Notes under the pieces: generated by a model | What the model was told of the DNA's origin: nothing | The model's input: only the letters and a program-made list of their open reading frames with translations | The model's database searches: none | From: Linnemannia schmuckeri | Taxonomy: Eukaryota; Mortierellomycota; Mortierellomycetes; Mortierellales; Mortierellaceae | Length of the DNA: 64,000 bases | Direction of reading: 5' to 3' | Assembly: GCA_029449235.1 (NCBI GenBank) | Contig: JANATG010000001.1 | Coordinates: forward strand, 2,604,001-2,668,000 | Shown: in pieces, positions 32,155 through 44,238 of the stretch | Numbering within the stretch: position 1 is the first letter of the stretch | Layout: each line of letters begins with the position of its first letter | Position numbers and translations under genes: made by a program

Positions 32155-33925
32155 TAAAGAAGTAGAAGTCCAGCTCAACAGCCTTTCCGTCAACCCGGTT
32201 GGAGGACTGTGGAACAGTGCCTTCATCTCCTTCTCTGGGTTCTGTTCATGGTGACGACCACAAGCGACCTTGAACAGCTCAGGCAAAATTTCGCACCCGT
32301 CAGTATCCATTTCTGCGACCATGTCCACCACGTCCTGAAAGACACCCAGGTTCTTTAGTCCCATCACAACCTCCTCATCATCAGCTCTCGGACCAAGGAC
32401 CTCATCGACGATGCCTGCATTTGTCTCGAGACGACCTGCCTCTAACACTGCTTCCTCACTTAATTTTGTCGCCCACCTATCTACAATCTCTCGTCTCCTT
32501 ATCCGATGCTCCTTAGTTCGCCCAAACTGCGCCAAACAGTTCAGCTCCGAAGGGTTCTCACAAATAAAGATATCATGTATGACCCAAAGACGTTCCAAAT
32601 GCCCGAGTTTCGAAAGCAAGCACAGCCCTCACTCCAAAGCATAGGGCTCCTACTTGTATCCCCAACTTTGTAACTTTGGGGTTGAACATAAATGTGGGAA
32701 TTGGATCCGAAGATTGATGAGCTGTGGACAGACACTGGCGATGTATCCGTAGAGAATCCTTGAATGGTGCTTGCCCTTCTCGATAGCCTGCTCATGGACG
32801 TGTAGTTCCAAGTGGAGGGTTTCCAATCCACGGCAGATCCAGATCCCAGCCACGTTGTTCGGAGGTGGTGTGTCTTGTGCGTCTTCTCGCCACCCTCGTT
32901 GTCCCTGGTCGGTTGATGCCAGTGCGGGATACATAGGGATGCGACAATGCACATCTAAGAAGTCTGTCATAAAGTGCATCTTTAGGGTCTTGAGGTGTCG
33001 GAGGTTGGAGGATCCGCAAGGAGCTGGTAGAGCGATCAGGCTATGTATGTGCGCTTGCTACACATATTCCATCCGTCCCACACAGTTCACATACTTGGGT
33101 TGGAAAATTTCGAGCGACGTCAAGAAGGTAGGCGGGCCGTCAAAAAGGTCAGAGCCTCAGGCGTCAGATTGAAATAGAGGAAGGTCCGCTCTTGTGCTTA
33201 GGAGAGATGGTCAAGTCGACTTCAAGGGGTACTGTGTCAAGAACGCGATGTCAATACTCGGCGTAAAAGAATTGCTTACGCAGGAGCGAGAGTGCTTGAA
33301 GATGCTTGCGGAATCGTTCACAGTCCCAGTATTTTGGCACGACCTCGGTATTGCACTTGTTATGCTCAAGGAGTTTGAGGGTATCGAGGTCAGGCATGAC
33401 AGTCAGCGGGTTTTCGAGCCAGGATTGTGGAGCAAGAAGGTTTGTGAGAACCAGAGACCGGAGTGGTAGACGATCTGGAAGAGCCTCCTTGTCTCGGTCG
33501 GTATAAGGGTCTAGGATAGTGACATTATAGTAGCTGTATAAGTCTAGAGACTCCAGAAGCGGACAAATGACGAAGATCCGCGTTATATCAATCTGGAACT
33601 CCCGGTACTTGTCCATCTTCAGAGTTGTCAAGATCGAGGGGAAGGCGAGTGAATCGATCCATTCTTCCTTAAAATCGTTCGAGAACACCAATTCGCGAAG
33701 AGGATGAGTGAACCCTTTGATACGGTGCGACTTTGACACCGGCTTGGCCAAGGTACCAACTGTAGACCTCAAAAGTGCGAATAGATTGTATCCTGAGGCG
33801 GCTTGGACTCTTAGAAGACTTCAAAAGTCGGGGCTATTCCAGCTGATCTCTCTCTGGTTTTTATTGAGGACAAGACGTTCAGCCCCTGCAAGACGGCCGT
33901 AAATTCCATAGGGTGAAGAGTGTTT
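32155..33925 (-). pseudogene. 5'-truncated F-box/leucine-rich gene relic (family 1)
   Basis: The relic starts at 'RWKHSSPYGIYGRLAGAERL' (33920-33860), closely matching residues just after the F-box of the gene at 49434; the F-box itself is absent. Then come 'HPLRELVFSNDFKEEWIDSL' and the collinear middle (33772-33251), 'IWICRGLETLHLELHVHEQA' and 'HSRILYGYIASVCPQL' (32979-32650), and the C-terminus 'LGHLERLWVIHDIF..VFQDVVDMVAEMDTDG' (32619-32155). Three or more frame breaks separate the blocks. It is more similar to copies 5 and 6 than to its neighbours, so it likely shares their recent ancestor. Confidence 0.75.
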
Positions 33926-34639
33926 CCAGCGTACTATTGGAGCATGCACAGTGACCCTGGTGTCAAAATTGCACGTATACTTTTTTTTTCCTTTGACGCA
34001 CACCAATATTTCCAGGAACCATCGCTTCGCTGTGATTAACAGCGCTTCCAATCAGCCTCAGTCCATTGATCGTTCCTGTCTTGCTTGTCATGAGCCGCGC
34101 TACAGGAAAAGGACATTCTTTTTTTGCTATCGGGCACCCTTTTTACACTGTCAGATATCCTTTTTTTTGTTTTCAGACGCCGTTTTTTACAAGTTGCTGT
34201 TTTCCCACATACTTATTTTTTCTCTACCTGTTTTTACAACCTTGCGAGAACTCATGAAATACCATATACCACGGGCATGTTTTTGAATATTATTTTTCTT
34301 TCTTCTGTTCAACTATTTCAGCAGCTTGGAATTAGTCTCCTCCATCTATAGCACACTACTATACAAATTCGCGCCACTTTCTTTTTTTTTATTACCGGGC
34401 GCATAAACTTAATCCAGAAAGATAAATTTCATAAACGCATCACTCCTCCGCTAGGCTTTAGATCCTGGGGCGTATGCTAATTTTTCTATTTTTTGTCTAC
34501 GTTGTTTTCTCCGTCACCCACTCTATGGACTCTTACATCCTTTGTGCATCATCTGGCGAAGCATGATAAGCGGGTCGTAACGCCCGCAAGGCAACTAGTT
34601 GGAACAAGAATGTGCCATAGCCCTCGGGGTTCCAATATA
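33926..34639. other. Intergenic region, no gene seen
   Basis: About 0.7 kb between the F-box relic and the 3' end of the intact family-2 gene. It is T-rich with short hydrophobic chance frames and no conserved motif. The F-box exon start missing from the relic is not found here. Confidence 0.4.
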
Positions 34640-37600
34640 TTAGATATTACATGTGGTTAAATGCGTTGGCAAACTTGACTGCAAGAATTGGTAAATATGA
34701 TCCGTCGATATAATCTCCCCAACAAGCTGAACACGACTTGCAGCCAGAGATCTTTCTGTCCCCATTGCGGGTCTTACGGACACGCCACCATATCTCTCGT
34801 ACAGTCTCTGAGAATGCGAATCCAGCTGCACAATCAACGAATCTGTAAACTCTTGACTTCTACTTGCCAGACTCGCTTCTGCCGCTCCACAATATGACGC
34901 TCCTTGGATAGAAACAACTTGTAATTGTGACAAATTGAGCGCCCCCAGCATGGCGACGAGCGTGGACGATCCGATATAGAGCAGGTGGAGTCGTTGCAGG
35001 GGGAGGATCTTGACAATGTCGACAAAACCGTAATCGTAATCGTTCAATCCGCAGATTCGCAACGACTGGATCTGACATCCCTTTGATGGATCCAGCACAA
35101 CATCCCGGAGCTTTCCCAATTTGGCGATTCTGGCGTATGTGATAGAGAGCGACTTTAGTGTGATAAAGTTGCAGACGTCGAGAAGCGAAAGAGTCTGCTG
35201 GTTGCATCCAAAGTGAACGAGGTTGAGGCGGGGCATAATCGACGACAGGTACTTGAGGGAGGACGGAGTCAGAGGTGCTTGAAGATCGAGGTGGGTCAAT
35301 TTTGAAAAGTAGATCTCATCGATCTGTGGATCAGATACTCGCCGCTCGACCCCGAGAGAAGACAATGCGTCCTCAGAATTTGCCGCAAGAGGTGTCAGAT
35401 CGACCCTACCACCAGCCACAGATAGGTCAAGAATGACAAGGACCTCGAGGTCTACATGGGATCGACGGATCGAGTTTTCGACAAAGGCTTGATCTAGACC
35501 CCACGTGGTGCAGACCAACTCCTTCAGTGACACTGGGTCACTCCAGGCACGATAACCTCCATACGCGGATGTTGATGGTAGATCCCAGTTGACAACATGC
35601 AAGCGTTGCAGCTTTTTTAGAGAGTAAATCGCGTGATGAAGACCGGTATCCATTGGATTCACAACGTGCTCAGAGTTCATCCGAAGATCACCCGTCAATC
35701 GCAAGTCAATCAGCTCCGGACAGAGCAACAGGATGTTTGTCAGTCGACTCAGGTCTCCCTCAATCACTTGTCCATGAAAATGAAAACTCTGAAGCGACGA
35801 GAAGGACTTGTTGGAAGGTAGGCTTGAGGTACGAGGGCCGAGGAGGCACAGGTTGGAAAAATGAAGGCGTCGCAAGGTTTTGTTGTGCAGGAGACCGAGA
35901 AGGGAGTGGTATCGTCCTTTGCCGGGTCGCAAGGATGCGATGGTGGCGTTCGATGTGTTGTTGTCCTTCAAATCCAGAGAAAATGACATTACGTTGGACT
36001 TGGCGAGCATATCGACTAGTAGCGCCAGATCCGATGAACCAAAGTCCCAGTCGAGTGTGACATCCAGCATTTCGATCGCTGGGGCTTGACTGACAAGACG
36101 CCTGAAAAAGTCCTTGAGGGTGGTACTGGACTTGAGACTGACCGTGATCTGGCTGAGGTGAGGGTTGTAATTGCCGCCGGCTGTCTCGACAGACTGAACA
36201 AAGGAAGCAAGAGCAGTTGCGCGGTATCGTTCCTGATAGTGCTCAAGGCAGACCCACTTGACATGCCCTTGCTCAGTCGTGATCCGGTAGAGGTTTCCCA
36301 AGATCTTGTCCTTATCGTTGTTGCGTAAAAAGGTGTCGAGCCGTCGAAGATCCGCTCCTTCGAGTGCTGCAAGGTTCTGGAACATGGTGTCGTCTTCCCG
36401 ATCAGTGGATGCAGCTCCTTCAGGATCGTCAGATATAGTGTGGTCATCCAGTTTTTGTTCCAGAAATCCAATCGAAGCATTGACAGCCGCCATCGTACTC
36501 TCAGAAAGTGACTTAACACCGTCCATAATTTCCCTAACACTGTTGTCAGCCAGGGCCACAGATGGGGCAGCGATGGTCGCCACAGCCAGACAGTGTCTGA
36601 AGATCCTGAGCATGCCGAGAACATAGGGTCCGTAGCGGTCAAAGAACTCGGTAGGTCGTGACAGTTCGTACCCTTCATGCTTGGCCAGGTGAATGCTGTT
36701 TTTGACGGTGATAGGACTGGTGGAGGCTGCGGCAGCAATGGTGAGTTGGCCAGAAGGCGCATTGTGGTTCGAGTTGGACGTACAATTATCACCACACTCG
36801 CACAAAAAGTACAAGCGAAACCTCTCCATCATAAAGTTTCTCGGGTCCCAGTCCTTAAAAGAATCTGGCAGAACAACGAACAACCTCGGGATCGGATACT
36901 CATGCAGCTCATAATTCTGGACCAGCATCGCTTCAACTCGTTCTTGAATGACCACCAACCGATCAATGCTCTGCTGCTGCAGCAGGAGCGTGGCCTGCTG
37001 TTGGATAAGCATCTGCTCCTCTCTTGCTCTTGATGCAGATAGCTCTTGGAGCATTTCGTTTTGTCGTTGGACCATTTGAAAGAGCTGTTGCATAAGATGG
37101 ATGTGGTTTTGCGACTGGATGTCGGTTGATTGGTTGAGTTGATGTTGGAGGGAAGTGATCTCTGAGGCGACGGATGATAGCATGACTGCCGGGTGCGCCA
37201 GAGATATGTTGTTGTGAAGAAAGAGAAACGAGGGTTTTATAGTGGCGGCGGTAACGAAAGATTGAGAAGCATCGGTTGGGTGTCGTACAAGATTGTCGAA
37301 AAGAGAGGATGTATTAGTGTTCAGCGAAAGAGTTGATACCGACAAATCCATAGTGCTGCCAACACCCAACTCTTCCTTCTGCTTAGGGAGCCGTGTAAGT
37401 GCTGAGGAGTTGACACTTCTCAGAGGGGGTAGAGGGGGTGCCAAGGCAACTGGGATCGGTGAAGTGTCGAGAATATCTATGATCTCGTCCGGATAGTGAC
37501 CAATGCGCTTAGGTTCATATCTACAAACATGAGGTAACAAAAAAAAGAAAGCACGGTTAGTCAAAAGAAGATATACTGTGATTTTGTGAACAGTTCACTG

Positions 37601-37792
37601 CATCGTTTACCTCTGCTCATTTTCATCAACAAGAAAGTTGATGATGACTCCATCAACCTTGAACCGTGAAGCACCAGGGAAGGTCTCTTGGATGTCGATG
37701 AGTCGACTGTAGAATTTACCGGTGACTCCATCCTTTTGGACAGCAAGGGATTCGATTGTTGTGCCGTATCGAAATTGTTGGTGAGGTGGCAT
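34640..37792 (-). CDS. Family-2 multidomain protein, copy C (intact, ~1,020 residues)
   Basis: Exon 1 is 37792-37611 (182 bp, phase 2); the intron is 37610-37521 (GTAAAC..TGTAG); exon 2 is 37520-34640. Approximate residues: 1-78, a compact N-terminal domain (MPPHQQFRYGTTIESLAVQK to YEPKRIGHYPDEIIDIL); 79-170, Ser/Thr/Pro-rich linker; 175-260, Gln-rich coiled coil (LMQQLFQMVQRQNEMLQEL); 262-385, the most conserved domain (YELHEYPIPRLFVVLPDS, YFLCECGDNC, HLAKHEGYELSRPTEFF, an apolar LAVATIAAPSVALA segment); 450-490, LDTFLRNNDKDKILGNLYRI and TEQGHVKWVC; 505-1020, irregular leucine-rich repeats. I know similar multidomain proteins from Mortierellaceae but no tested function. The architecture (coil, middle module, leucine-rich tail) recalls sensor or scaffold proteins, but no NB-ARC or kinase motif is visible. 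A hAT element lies about 580 bp upstream. Confidence 0.8.
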
Positions 37793-38360
37793 GTGCTGAT
37801 TGTGCGAAAAAAGGAGGGAAGGAAAGTCGATTTGTGTTGATAATAAAAAAAGTCGTTGCTCGACTGTCGGCGAGAATAAAAGAGAAGGTCAAAGGTTAGT
37901 TGGGGATGAGTGAAGTAAGCAGGGAACGTATGATGGAAAGGAATGAACAAAGCAGCAGGAAGGTAAGTGAAGAGGTTAAAAAGACATGGGAGACTGCAGT
38001 CAACAAGGGTTTGAAGAGTCCAAAGGGGAAAAAAAGAGAGGAGGAGGGACAGAAAGTGAAAGTGAGAAAGACGAGCAAAGTCGAAAAAAATCGATCTTGT
38101 TACTGCACTCATTCACTCGCTCAACCATTGGACCAAACCACCACATCACTCGCGCGAAATTAAATTAATCTCAAACAAGGGAATGGTTGAAAGAACCTTT
38201 TGAGCCTCTTTGCTCTAAAAAATAATAAAGATGGATAAATAGGAGAGCGCCATTGAGAATTTAATGGGTCTACACCTTTAAGCGTAATGGCCGTAAATGT
38301 AATGAATTTTTGTGACTGCCTTATTAAGTGTAGTGTAAATAAATTCAAGCCACATCCGGC
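37793..38360 (-). promoter_or_regulatory. Upstream region of family-2 copy C
   Basis: This 568-bp region is strongly purine-rich on the + strand between about 37880 and 38100, giving the pyrimidine-rich leader typical here for minus-strand genes. It ends at the target duplication of the hAT element, so any further upstream control DNA has been moved more than 6 kb away. Confidence 0.4.
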
Positions 38361-38368
38361 GTTAAGTG

Positions 38369-38828
38369 CAGGGGTTACAACGGAACATTTTAGTGCTCTC
38401 TCATTTTCAATTTACGTTGAAACGGTTTTCAAAACCCGCGTAAACGGAATCGCAAACCCGCACAAACGGAAACGAGAATGCGTTGCGACGGAAAAAAAAA
38501 ATGCGTTGCGACGGAAAAAAAAATGCGTTGCGACGGAATTTCAGTTCCGTCGACATAGGCACCAGACCACATTTTGTCGACCATGCCAGGCTTGCAGGGT
38601 ACACATTCACGCCTCCAACACACACAGTGCAGAGACACACCAACGTGCATATAGAGACACACACTTCCAATATACATACAACAACATAGCGCGCGTATAC
38701 ACACAAAGACAGACATGCACATAGAGACACAGTCGTCCAACATATCCAACATACATACAGACTGTCAGAGGCACAACAAAGCACATACACACTCACACTC
38801 GCACTCACACTTACACTTACACTTACAC

Positions 38829-38868
<40 letters not shown>

Positions 38869-39097
38869 TCACTCACTCACTCACTCACTCACTCACACAC
38901 ACACTCACTCACTCACACACTTACACTTACACACACGCATCTGCCCTAACGCTGTAGTTCTCCACTCGAATTTTGCTCGTTTTATTTTCCCTTCTTCCTA
39001 TCTGCCTCCATCTGCAAGGCTGTCCCGAGTCAGAAAAGAGAGACTACTTTGCATGTGGGATACATGTTGCCACGGGCGTAGCACAAAAAGTGGACTG
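38369..39097 (+). repeat. Left long terminal inverted repeat of the hAT element
   Basis: This arm matches the reverse complement of 43972-44720 apart from the sixth-to-eighth terminal bases (TTA vs TCA), a difference in copy number of a short tandem unit, and length of the CA-type microsatellite (about 38790-38935). It includes an inner motif CCGTCGACATAGGCACCAGA and ends at ..CACAAAAAGTGGACTG. Confidence 0.85.
38479..38537 (+). repeat. Subterminal tandem repeats, left arm (3 copies)
   Basis: The unit TGCGTTGCGACGGA plus an A-run occurs three times at about 22-bp steps. Its reverse complement occurs four times at 44530-44611 in the right arm and once more in the hairpin at 43871-43986. By hAT knowledge, subterminal repeats are binding sites for the transposase's zinc finger. 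Confidence 0.7.
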
Positions 39098-39234
39098 CCG
39101 TCTATGTCAGCATGTATCCTATGCACAGTCTCCCTTCTTCTTTGTGACTTGGGATATTCTTGCTCAAAAGGCAAATGGAAAAGAAAAGGAAGGACAATGT
39201 CTCTTTCCTCTCAACGCTCTCTCTCGCCTCAATC

Positions 39235-39756
39235 ATGAGCCTCTATCCTCATTCCGATATTCAGTCCACTGTCGCTCACGACGCAATGTCGATTGAACAA
39301 GGCATCCTGGCGTTTAGTCAAGAAGTGCACGCTACGACTCTACAAGAGACGGTAGAGATAGACCACATCCCTGGAGAACAAGAACTGCACCAGCTGTGGA
39401 CGGACCTCTGTCAGTCCATGCCCTTCGGCGCCTTACCTGCGCCTGCCGATTGTCCTCTTCCAACCCCCTTGGACTTGATTCCTATTCGTAGGGTGCGTGG
39501 TGACGGAGTCCGCAGTCTGTGGAGATTTTTTTTCCAAAGAACCCTCAACAGCGAATCGGTTCATTGCCAGGCTCTTCTCCGTCCCCATTACCAACAAATC
39601 TGTCAATGCCAGTACAGTGTCCTTAGTTCAGTGCAACTGCGGATGACCCACATCCTCGATAACCACTCTGATGAGTATCATGCCCTTGTGAACTTTCTAC
39701 AACTGAGTTCCGCTCTTCATTTGAATGAATACCCTCAAGTGCTTCCTCTTCAATAA
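39235..39756 (+). CDS. Small accessory gene of the hAT element, homologous to the transposase N-terminal module
   Basis: The protein has 173 residues from ATG 39235. Its centre, LWTDLCQSMPFGALPAPADC, then RSLWRFFFQR, VHCQALL and VQLRMTHILDNHSDEYHALV, aligns in order with the transposase segment IWKELCSTLPLGTVPTTQQC, RSLHGFFFKK, VTCQVLV and SQLRMNHIEEAHDEIRQALM. So it is a diverged stand-alone copy of the region ahead of the catalytic core, including a BED-like finger tail (H-x4-H). No catalytic motifs follow. It starts about 140 bp inside the left repeat and converges with the transposase, so both genes may use promoters near the terminal repeats. A DNA-binding regulator is a reasonable inference; an eroded duplicate is the alternative. 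Confidence 0.6.
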   Translation: MSLYPHSDIQSTVAHDAMSIEQGILAFSQEVHATTLQETVEIDHIPGEQELHQLWTDLCQSMPFGALPAPADCPLPTPLDLIPIRRVRGDGVRSLWRFFFQRTLNSESVHCQALLRPHYQQICQCQYSVLSSVQLRMTHILDNHSDEYHALVNFLQLSSALHLNEYPQVLPLQ

Positions 39757-40231
39757 ACGATCATATCTGTTCTGATAACAAATTCCACTGCTTGTGATTA
39801 ATGTTTTTTTTTTGCGCATGCTCTAAGTCCTTCATCTAATGTTACCTCGAGTGGCTCATAAACCTTCGTTGGCCCATAATAGCGACGACAATGGGAAAAA
39901 TTGAAGTACATATTAGGAGTCAAATAAAGTGATAGGCTAGCGTAAACTTTTCGTTCCTTTAAATGGCAAGCTCATCCGAACGAAGAGGGTTCGGGCGGTA
40001 AAGTAGCAAATGAACTCATCGTCGCCAGTTCTTTTTTTGTTTGAGAGTCGCCAGTTTTGTAGGTAGTTATTTTATAAGAACATGAAAAGGAGAGTGAAAA
40101 AATAAAACAAAGATTTGCTGGTTTGAAAAAAAAAGAAATAAAATGAGGAAAGGATAAAAAAGAAGGCTATTGGTAAAGAGTGTTTGGACAAATGGCCAAG
40201 AGAGAAGATGCGGGTGTATGTTGCGGATACA
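39757..40231. other. Non-coding spacer between the two convergent hAT genes
   Basis: This 475-bp AT-rich spacer has A- and T-runs and no coding signal. It should hold both 3' ends and polyadenylation signals. Confidence 0.4.
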
Positions 40232-43200
40232 TTATTCTGGTGTAGCTACTAGTGGTGATCCGATTGTTGTTGGTGCTGGTGTATTTTCGTCTGTTGATAG
40301 TGGGCGTGATGGTGCTGATTCTTGTTTTGTATACGAATCCAAGAACTTTTCGTAGTTGTTGTGCATGAGCAGGTTGAAAAAGTTGTGATGCGTCAGGTTG
40401 ATTTTTTGGCGGGCAAAAGCAGACCCGCTTTGCTGAAGAGTCGTTCGCTTTCAGAAGATGTTGCTTGCACGGCGAGGTAGGCACGGGCAAGTGGTGACAT
40501 CATTGGAAACGTGTCTTCCATATCGCGCCAGTAATTCTGAGGACTGTCCAAAGCCGTGGCGTAGGCCTTAGGGTCGCCGGTAACTGTGTCGAAATATTCC
40601 TGGAACTCTGCTCTCGCCATTGTTCGAGGTGTCCTGGTGTTGTTGGGTTTGGAATAGTGAATGTCTTTCCAGGAGTGCGGTTTTGTTTTGGAAGGTGTAG
40701 CTGGCTCTGAAGGGGTTTTCGCCTCGATCTCCAATGCCAGCTCTAACAAGGCTGACAGCGCAAGATCCTTGGCCTTGATCAGATGCGGGGAATCACCGCT
40801 AAAATAAACAAAGTCAAAGCATCCGGGATTGAGGAACATCGCCACCAAGGTGGCGTCAGGGATCGTATCCACCACAAATCTGGCCACGACCTGATCCGTG
40901 AGGTCCTTATGCAGATCTCGGGTTGGCTTGGTGGCCTGTGGTCTGAGAGGGGGAGCGAGCGCATATCCATGAACCTTTGGATAGACAGACGAAATTGTTG
41001 GATACTTTGAGCCTCCAAGGGAATGAGTGAGAGCCGCTGTTGGCTGAAGAAGCTCGTACACATCGTTGAGCTCGGAAAGGCCTTGAAAATCGAGCAGATG
41101 GTTCTTTACCGCCTTGGCCTTATCTGCATCGACTTTGACCGAGGACCCACTGACAACATCAATGGCAGACTCTATTTCGTTGGAGAGCTTATAGATTCTG
41201 GCCCCCATGGTGATTCGACTGTTCCATCGTGTTTCGTTCGACTTAACTAGCTTGTACACCTTCTCATTGCCGCGTGACTTCTGTTCCTGTTCCAAAGCCT
41301 TCTTTGCCGCACCGCAACCGCCGAAAAACTGAACGATCTGCTCACACTTTTTTAGCAGATTAGTCGCAGACTCCGGCTCCTTCTTTCCTTTGCCTAGCGC
41401 CGTGTTGATACACAACTGAATCGAGTGTGCAGCACAGTGTATCCATGAAACCTTTCGTTCCAGTGGGTCCTGTCTCTCCCTGAACAGTTCCACGCATTTC
41501 TTCATATTGGAGGCCCCGTCGGTGGTGATAGAGAGCAGCTTTCCCTGAAGACGCCATTCGTTAACAATTTTCTCTATGTAAAAAAAAGTTACTATTTCAC
41601 ATCAACGTAGTAGCAGATAAAATGGCGATAGACATAAAAAAGAAGCAAAATCAAACAAAAAGCAATATCTTACCCAGCTCATCACAAAGATATTCCGCAC
41701 TCTGCGACTGTTCCATTGGAGCCATACCAATCGCAAGCGTCCTCATTGAAAGTCGGGTCCCATGAAGTGGAGTGTTACCCCGAGAAACTTCCTGTCTCCA
41801 GTGCTGTTGCTCCACGTATCCATTGTTAGAGCGCCTCGATACATGGTCTCCTCGAGATGAGTGACCATGGCCATTTTCCAGTTGCTGACCCGTTCGCTGA
41901 GATTCCTTTGCAAAGTAGGGGTTCCTGGGATACTAAGCGAGGGGTTGGCGAGGGCGATCATGTCTCGAAAAACAGACGAGGAAAGAGCTGCAAAGCTGAC
42001 GCCTTGTCTGGTGACGAGAGAGAGGAGAAATCCGACAAATCTGCCCTGTTCTGTCTCTATGGGTTTTTGAAGAGCCCTCAGAACATCCGCTCGCACGCCA
42101 TCGTATTCTACTTGGGGGTTTTTTATATTTCTGAGGTGTTGTTGCCACTGATTTGCGTTATTTTTGGATGCAATCATCATCTGAAGGCCGCGGAAATCCA
42201 TTAGCGCTTGACGGATCTCGTCGTGAGCCTCCTCGATATGGTTCATACGCAACTGTGAGCTGCCATGGTAGGCGAGCTTATGCCACAAGGCTCGTGCGCC
42301 ATGATCTCTCTTCCTTCAACTCTTTTGGTTTTGAATACGAGAACCTGGCATGTAACGCCGTTATAGCCGACCTTCTTAAAGAAGAATCCGTGCAGGCTGC
42401 GTTTCTGCGTCGACTTTTTGATCGAGACGGATGCGAGGTGCTTCAGCTCCTTTGGGGCATGGTCGAGGCACTGCTGCGTGGTCGGGACGGTGCCAAGAGG
42501 AAGAGTACTGCAAAGCTCCTTCCAAATCATATCATGGGCAACACGCCGTGAAGGGCTTTGAAAGTTGGCTGCTGAGGGCGACAAAACAGTAAGCGGGAGA
42601 GTTGAGCAGCTAGGTGTTCTCTGTCCAACAGACAACGCTGGTAATGACGGAGTCAAGGATTGAGCTGGGGTTCCACTGGCTAAGGATGGTGACGGGGATG
42701 GTAGGAGCTGTGTGGATCGTTGTCGATGGGGCTTGGCTCCTGAGTCCCGCAAGATTTGCTTGTTCTCATACATGGCAACCTTCTGGCGAGGAGAGAAGGG
42801 TACTCCAGCTGAACCAGGAATTTCGTCTTGCATTATATCTCTGAGGTTGGGTTCAGATGCCGTTCGTGGAAAAGACACCGGCTTGTTGATTAACTCACTC
42901 CCATTTCCTGCTTGTGACTGGACCGGCGTAATGCTTCCAGCGGGGACGGTGAGCTGGCGTCCTTGACCGACTGGAACGAGGAGCTGGCGTCTGCGGAACA
43001 GCGAAAGTGAAGTGATCATCCGACGAGGTTGATTCATACGCTGATGTCGTTTGGTCGACTGTTGAAAGGGTAGAGGTCGAAGAGATTATCTCTCCCATCG
43101 GAAATGTCGGTGACTCCTGGTTACCAAGGAAGAGCCTCTTCCGAGTTGGTCGTTCGGACGGATGAGCATCACCCCTCGAGGTTGTAGTTGTTGAGTTGCT

Positions 43201-43714
43201 GCTGCCCGATGCCGCTCGATCCGATATCTCCATGTCGTTGTCGTTCGCGCTCATGGTGCTGTCAATCGGCCGTTTCTCCATACGACATACAGCCTTGGCA
43301 GCAGCCTAGTAAGGGCAACAGTGCTGTGTCAGCAGTAGCAAGACTGGAGCGATGAATGCACGCTGCAGTAACGAAAACTGTTACATATACTACTAATGAT
43401 TGCAGACTCGGGGACGACTGCGTTCCTACCATGCCGCCACGCGCTAACACACGTCGACGTTCCCTGACGGTCCATAAAGCATCCTCGTCCTCCGGGACAT
43501 CACTATGGTAATTATCATCGTTGTCGATAGTTCCCGCTTTCTCAGGATCGTAAGAGCTGATAAGGCTGCTCAATCCTGGTTCCTTTTCCTCTTCCACCTC
43601 CATATTCTCATCTTCCTCGTCCCACTCCTCCTCTTCTTCTTCGACGTCGTCTTCCAAGTTGTCAAAGTCGCTATCCTCCAGGGGGTCGTACTCGTCTCCG
43701 CGGTTGGCAGTCAT
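40232..43714 (-). pseudogene. hAT transposase with two introns and about four small frame breaks
   Basis: Exon 1 (43714-43430) codes for an acidic start (EYDPLEDSDFDNLEDDVEEE). Intron 43429-43306 is in phase. Exon 2 carries a Ser/Thr/Pro-rich part, the module IWKELCSTLPLG..SQLRMNHIEEAH, then LTMDTWSNSTGDRKFLGVTL (first catalytic Asp region). Intron 41673-41574 (GTAAG..CATAG) joins to KIVNEWRLQGKLLSITTDGA (second Asp region). The C-terminus has the hAT dimerisation mark LARAYLAVQATSSESERLFS. Frames change near 42950, near 42308 (CTCTCT run), at 41743 (AAA to AA) and at about 40402 (A7 to A6); beyond the last, the frame continues to TAA 40234-40232. A TATA-like ATATATAAATA lies about 125 bp upstream of the ATG. 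As read, no full enzyme is made. Confidence 0.8.
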
Positions 43715-43870
43715 TGAGGAATGTTTGTGTATGTGTATGTGTGGGATATGTTTTGTGTTATGTGTGTCTGTGTGTTTGTGTGTATGTGTGTATTTGTATG
43801 TGTGTATGGGATGAATGTGCTTTTTCCTTGGTATTTATATATGGTTCTGGCCTGCTGTTTTGCTTTGGGG

Positions 43871-43986
43871 ACAAAAAGTGGACTGGCGTCTATGTCAACG
43901 GAATTGAAAAACCGTCGCAACGCATTTTTTTTTCCGTCGCGACGGTTTTTCAATTCCGTTGGCATAGGCACCAGTCCACTTTTTGT
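43871..43986. repeat. Near-perfect palindrome next to the right inverted repeat of hAT
   Basis: Two arms of about 52 bp (ACAAAAAGTGGACTGG.. and its reverse complement) meet at a T-run. Each carries GGAATTGAAAAACCGTCGC, a variant of the subterminal unit. The single strand could fold into a long hairpin. It lies about 160 bp upstream of the transposase ATG. Confidence 0.75.
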
Positions 43987-44200
43987 GCTACGCCCGTGGC
44001 AACATGTATCCCACATGCAAAGTAGTCTCTCTTTTCTGACTCGGGACAGCCTTGCAGATGGAGGCAGATAGGAAGAAGGGAAAATAAAACGAGCAAAATT
44101 CGAGTGGAGAACTACAGCGTTAGGGCAGATGCGTGTGTGTAAGTGTAAGTGTGTGAGTGAGTGAGTGTGTGTGTGAGTGAGTGAGTGAGTGAGTGAGTGA

Positions 44201-44238
<38 letters not shown>

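Noticed and set aside
38407..38957. Long open frames across the CA/CTCA microsatellites (also 43711-44677), reading Thr/His/Ser or Cys/Val repeats
   Set aside because: They are microsatellite translations inside both inverted repeats, open in several frames at once, with no coding features.
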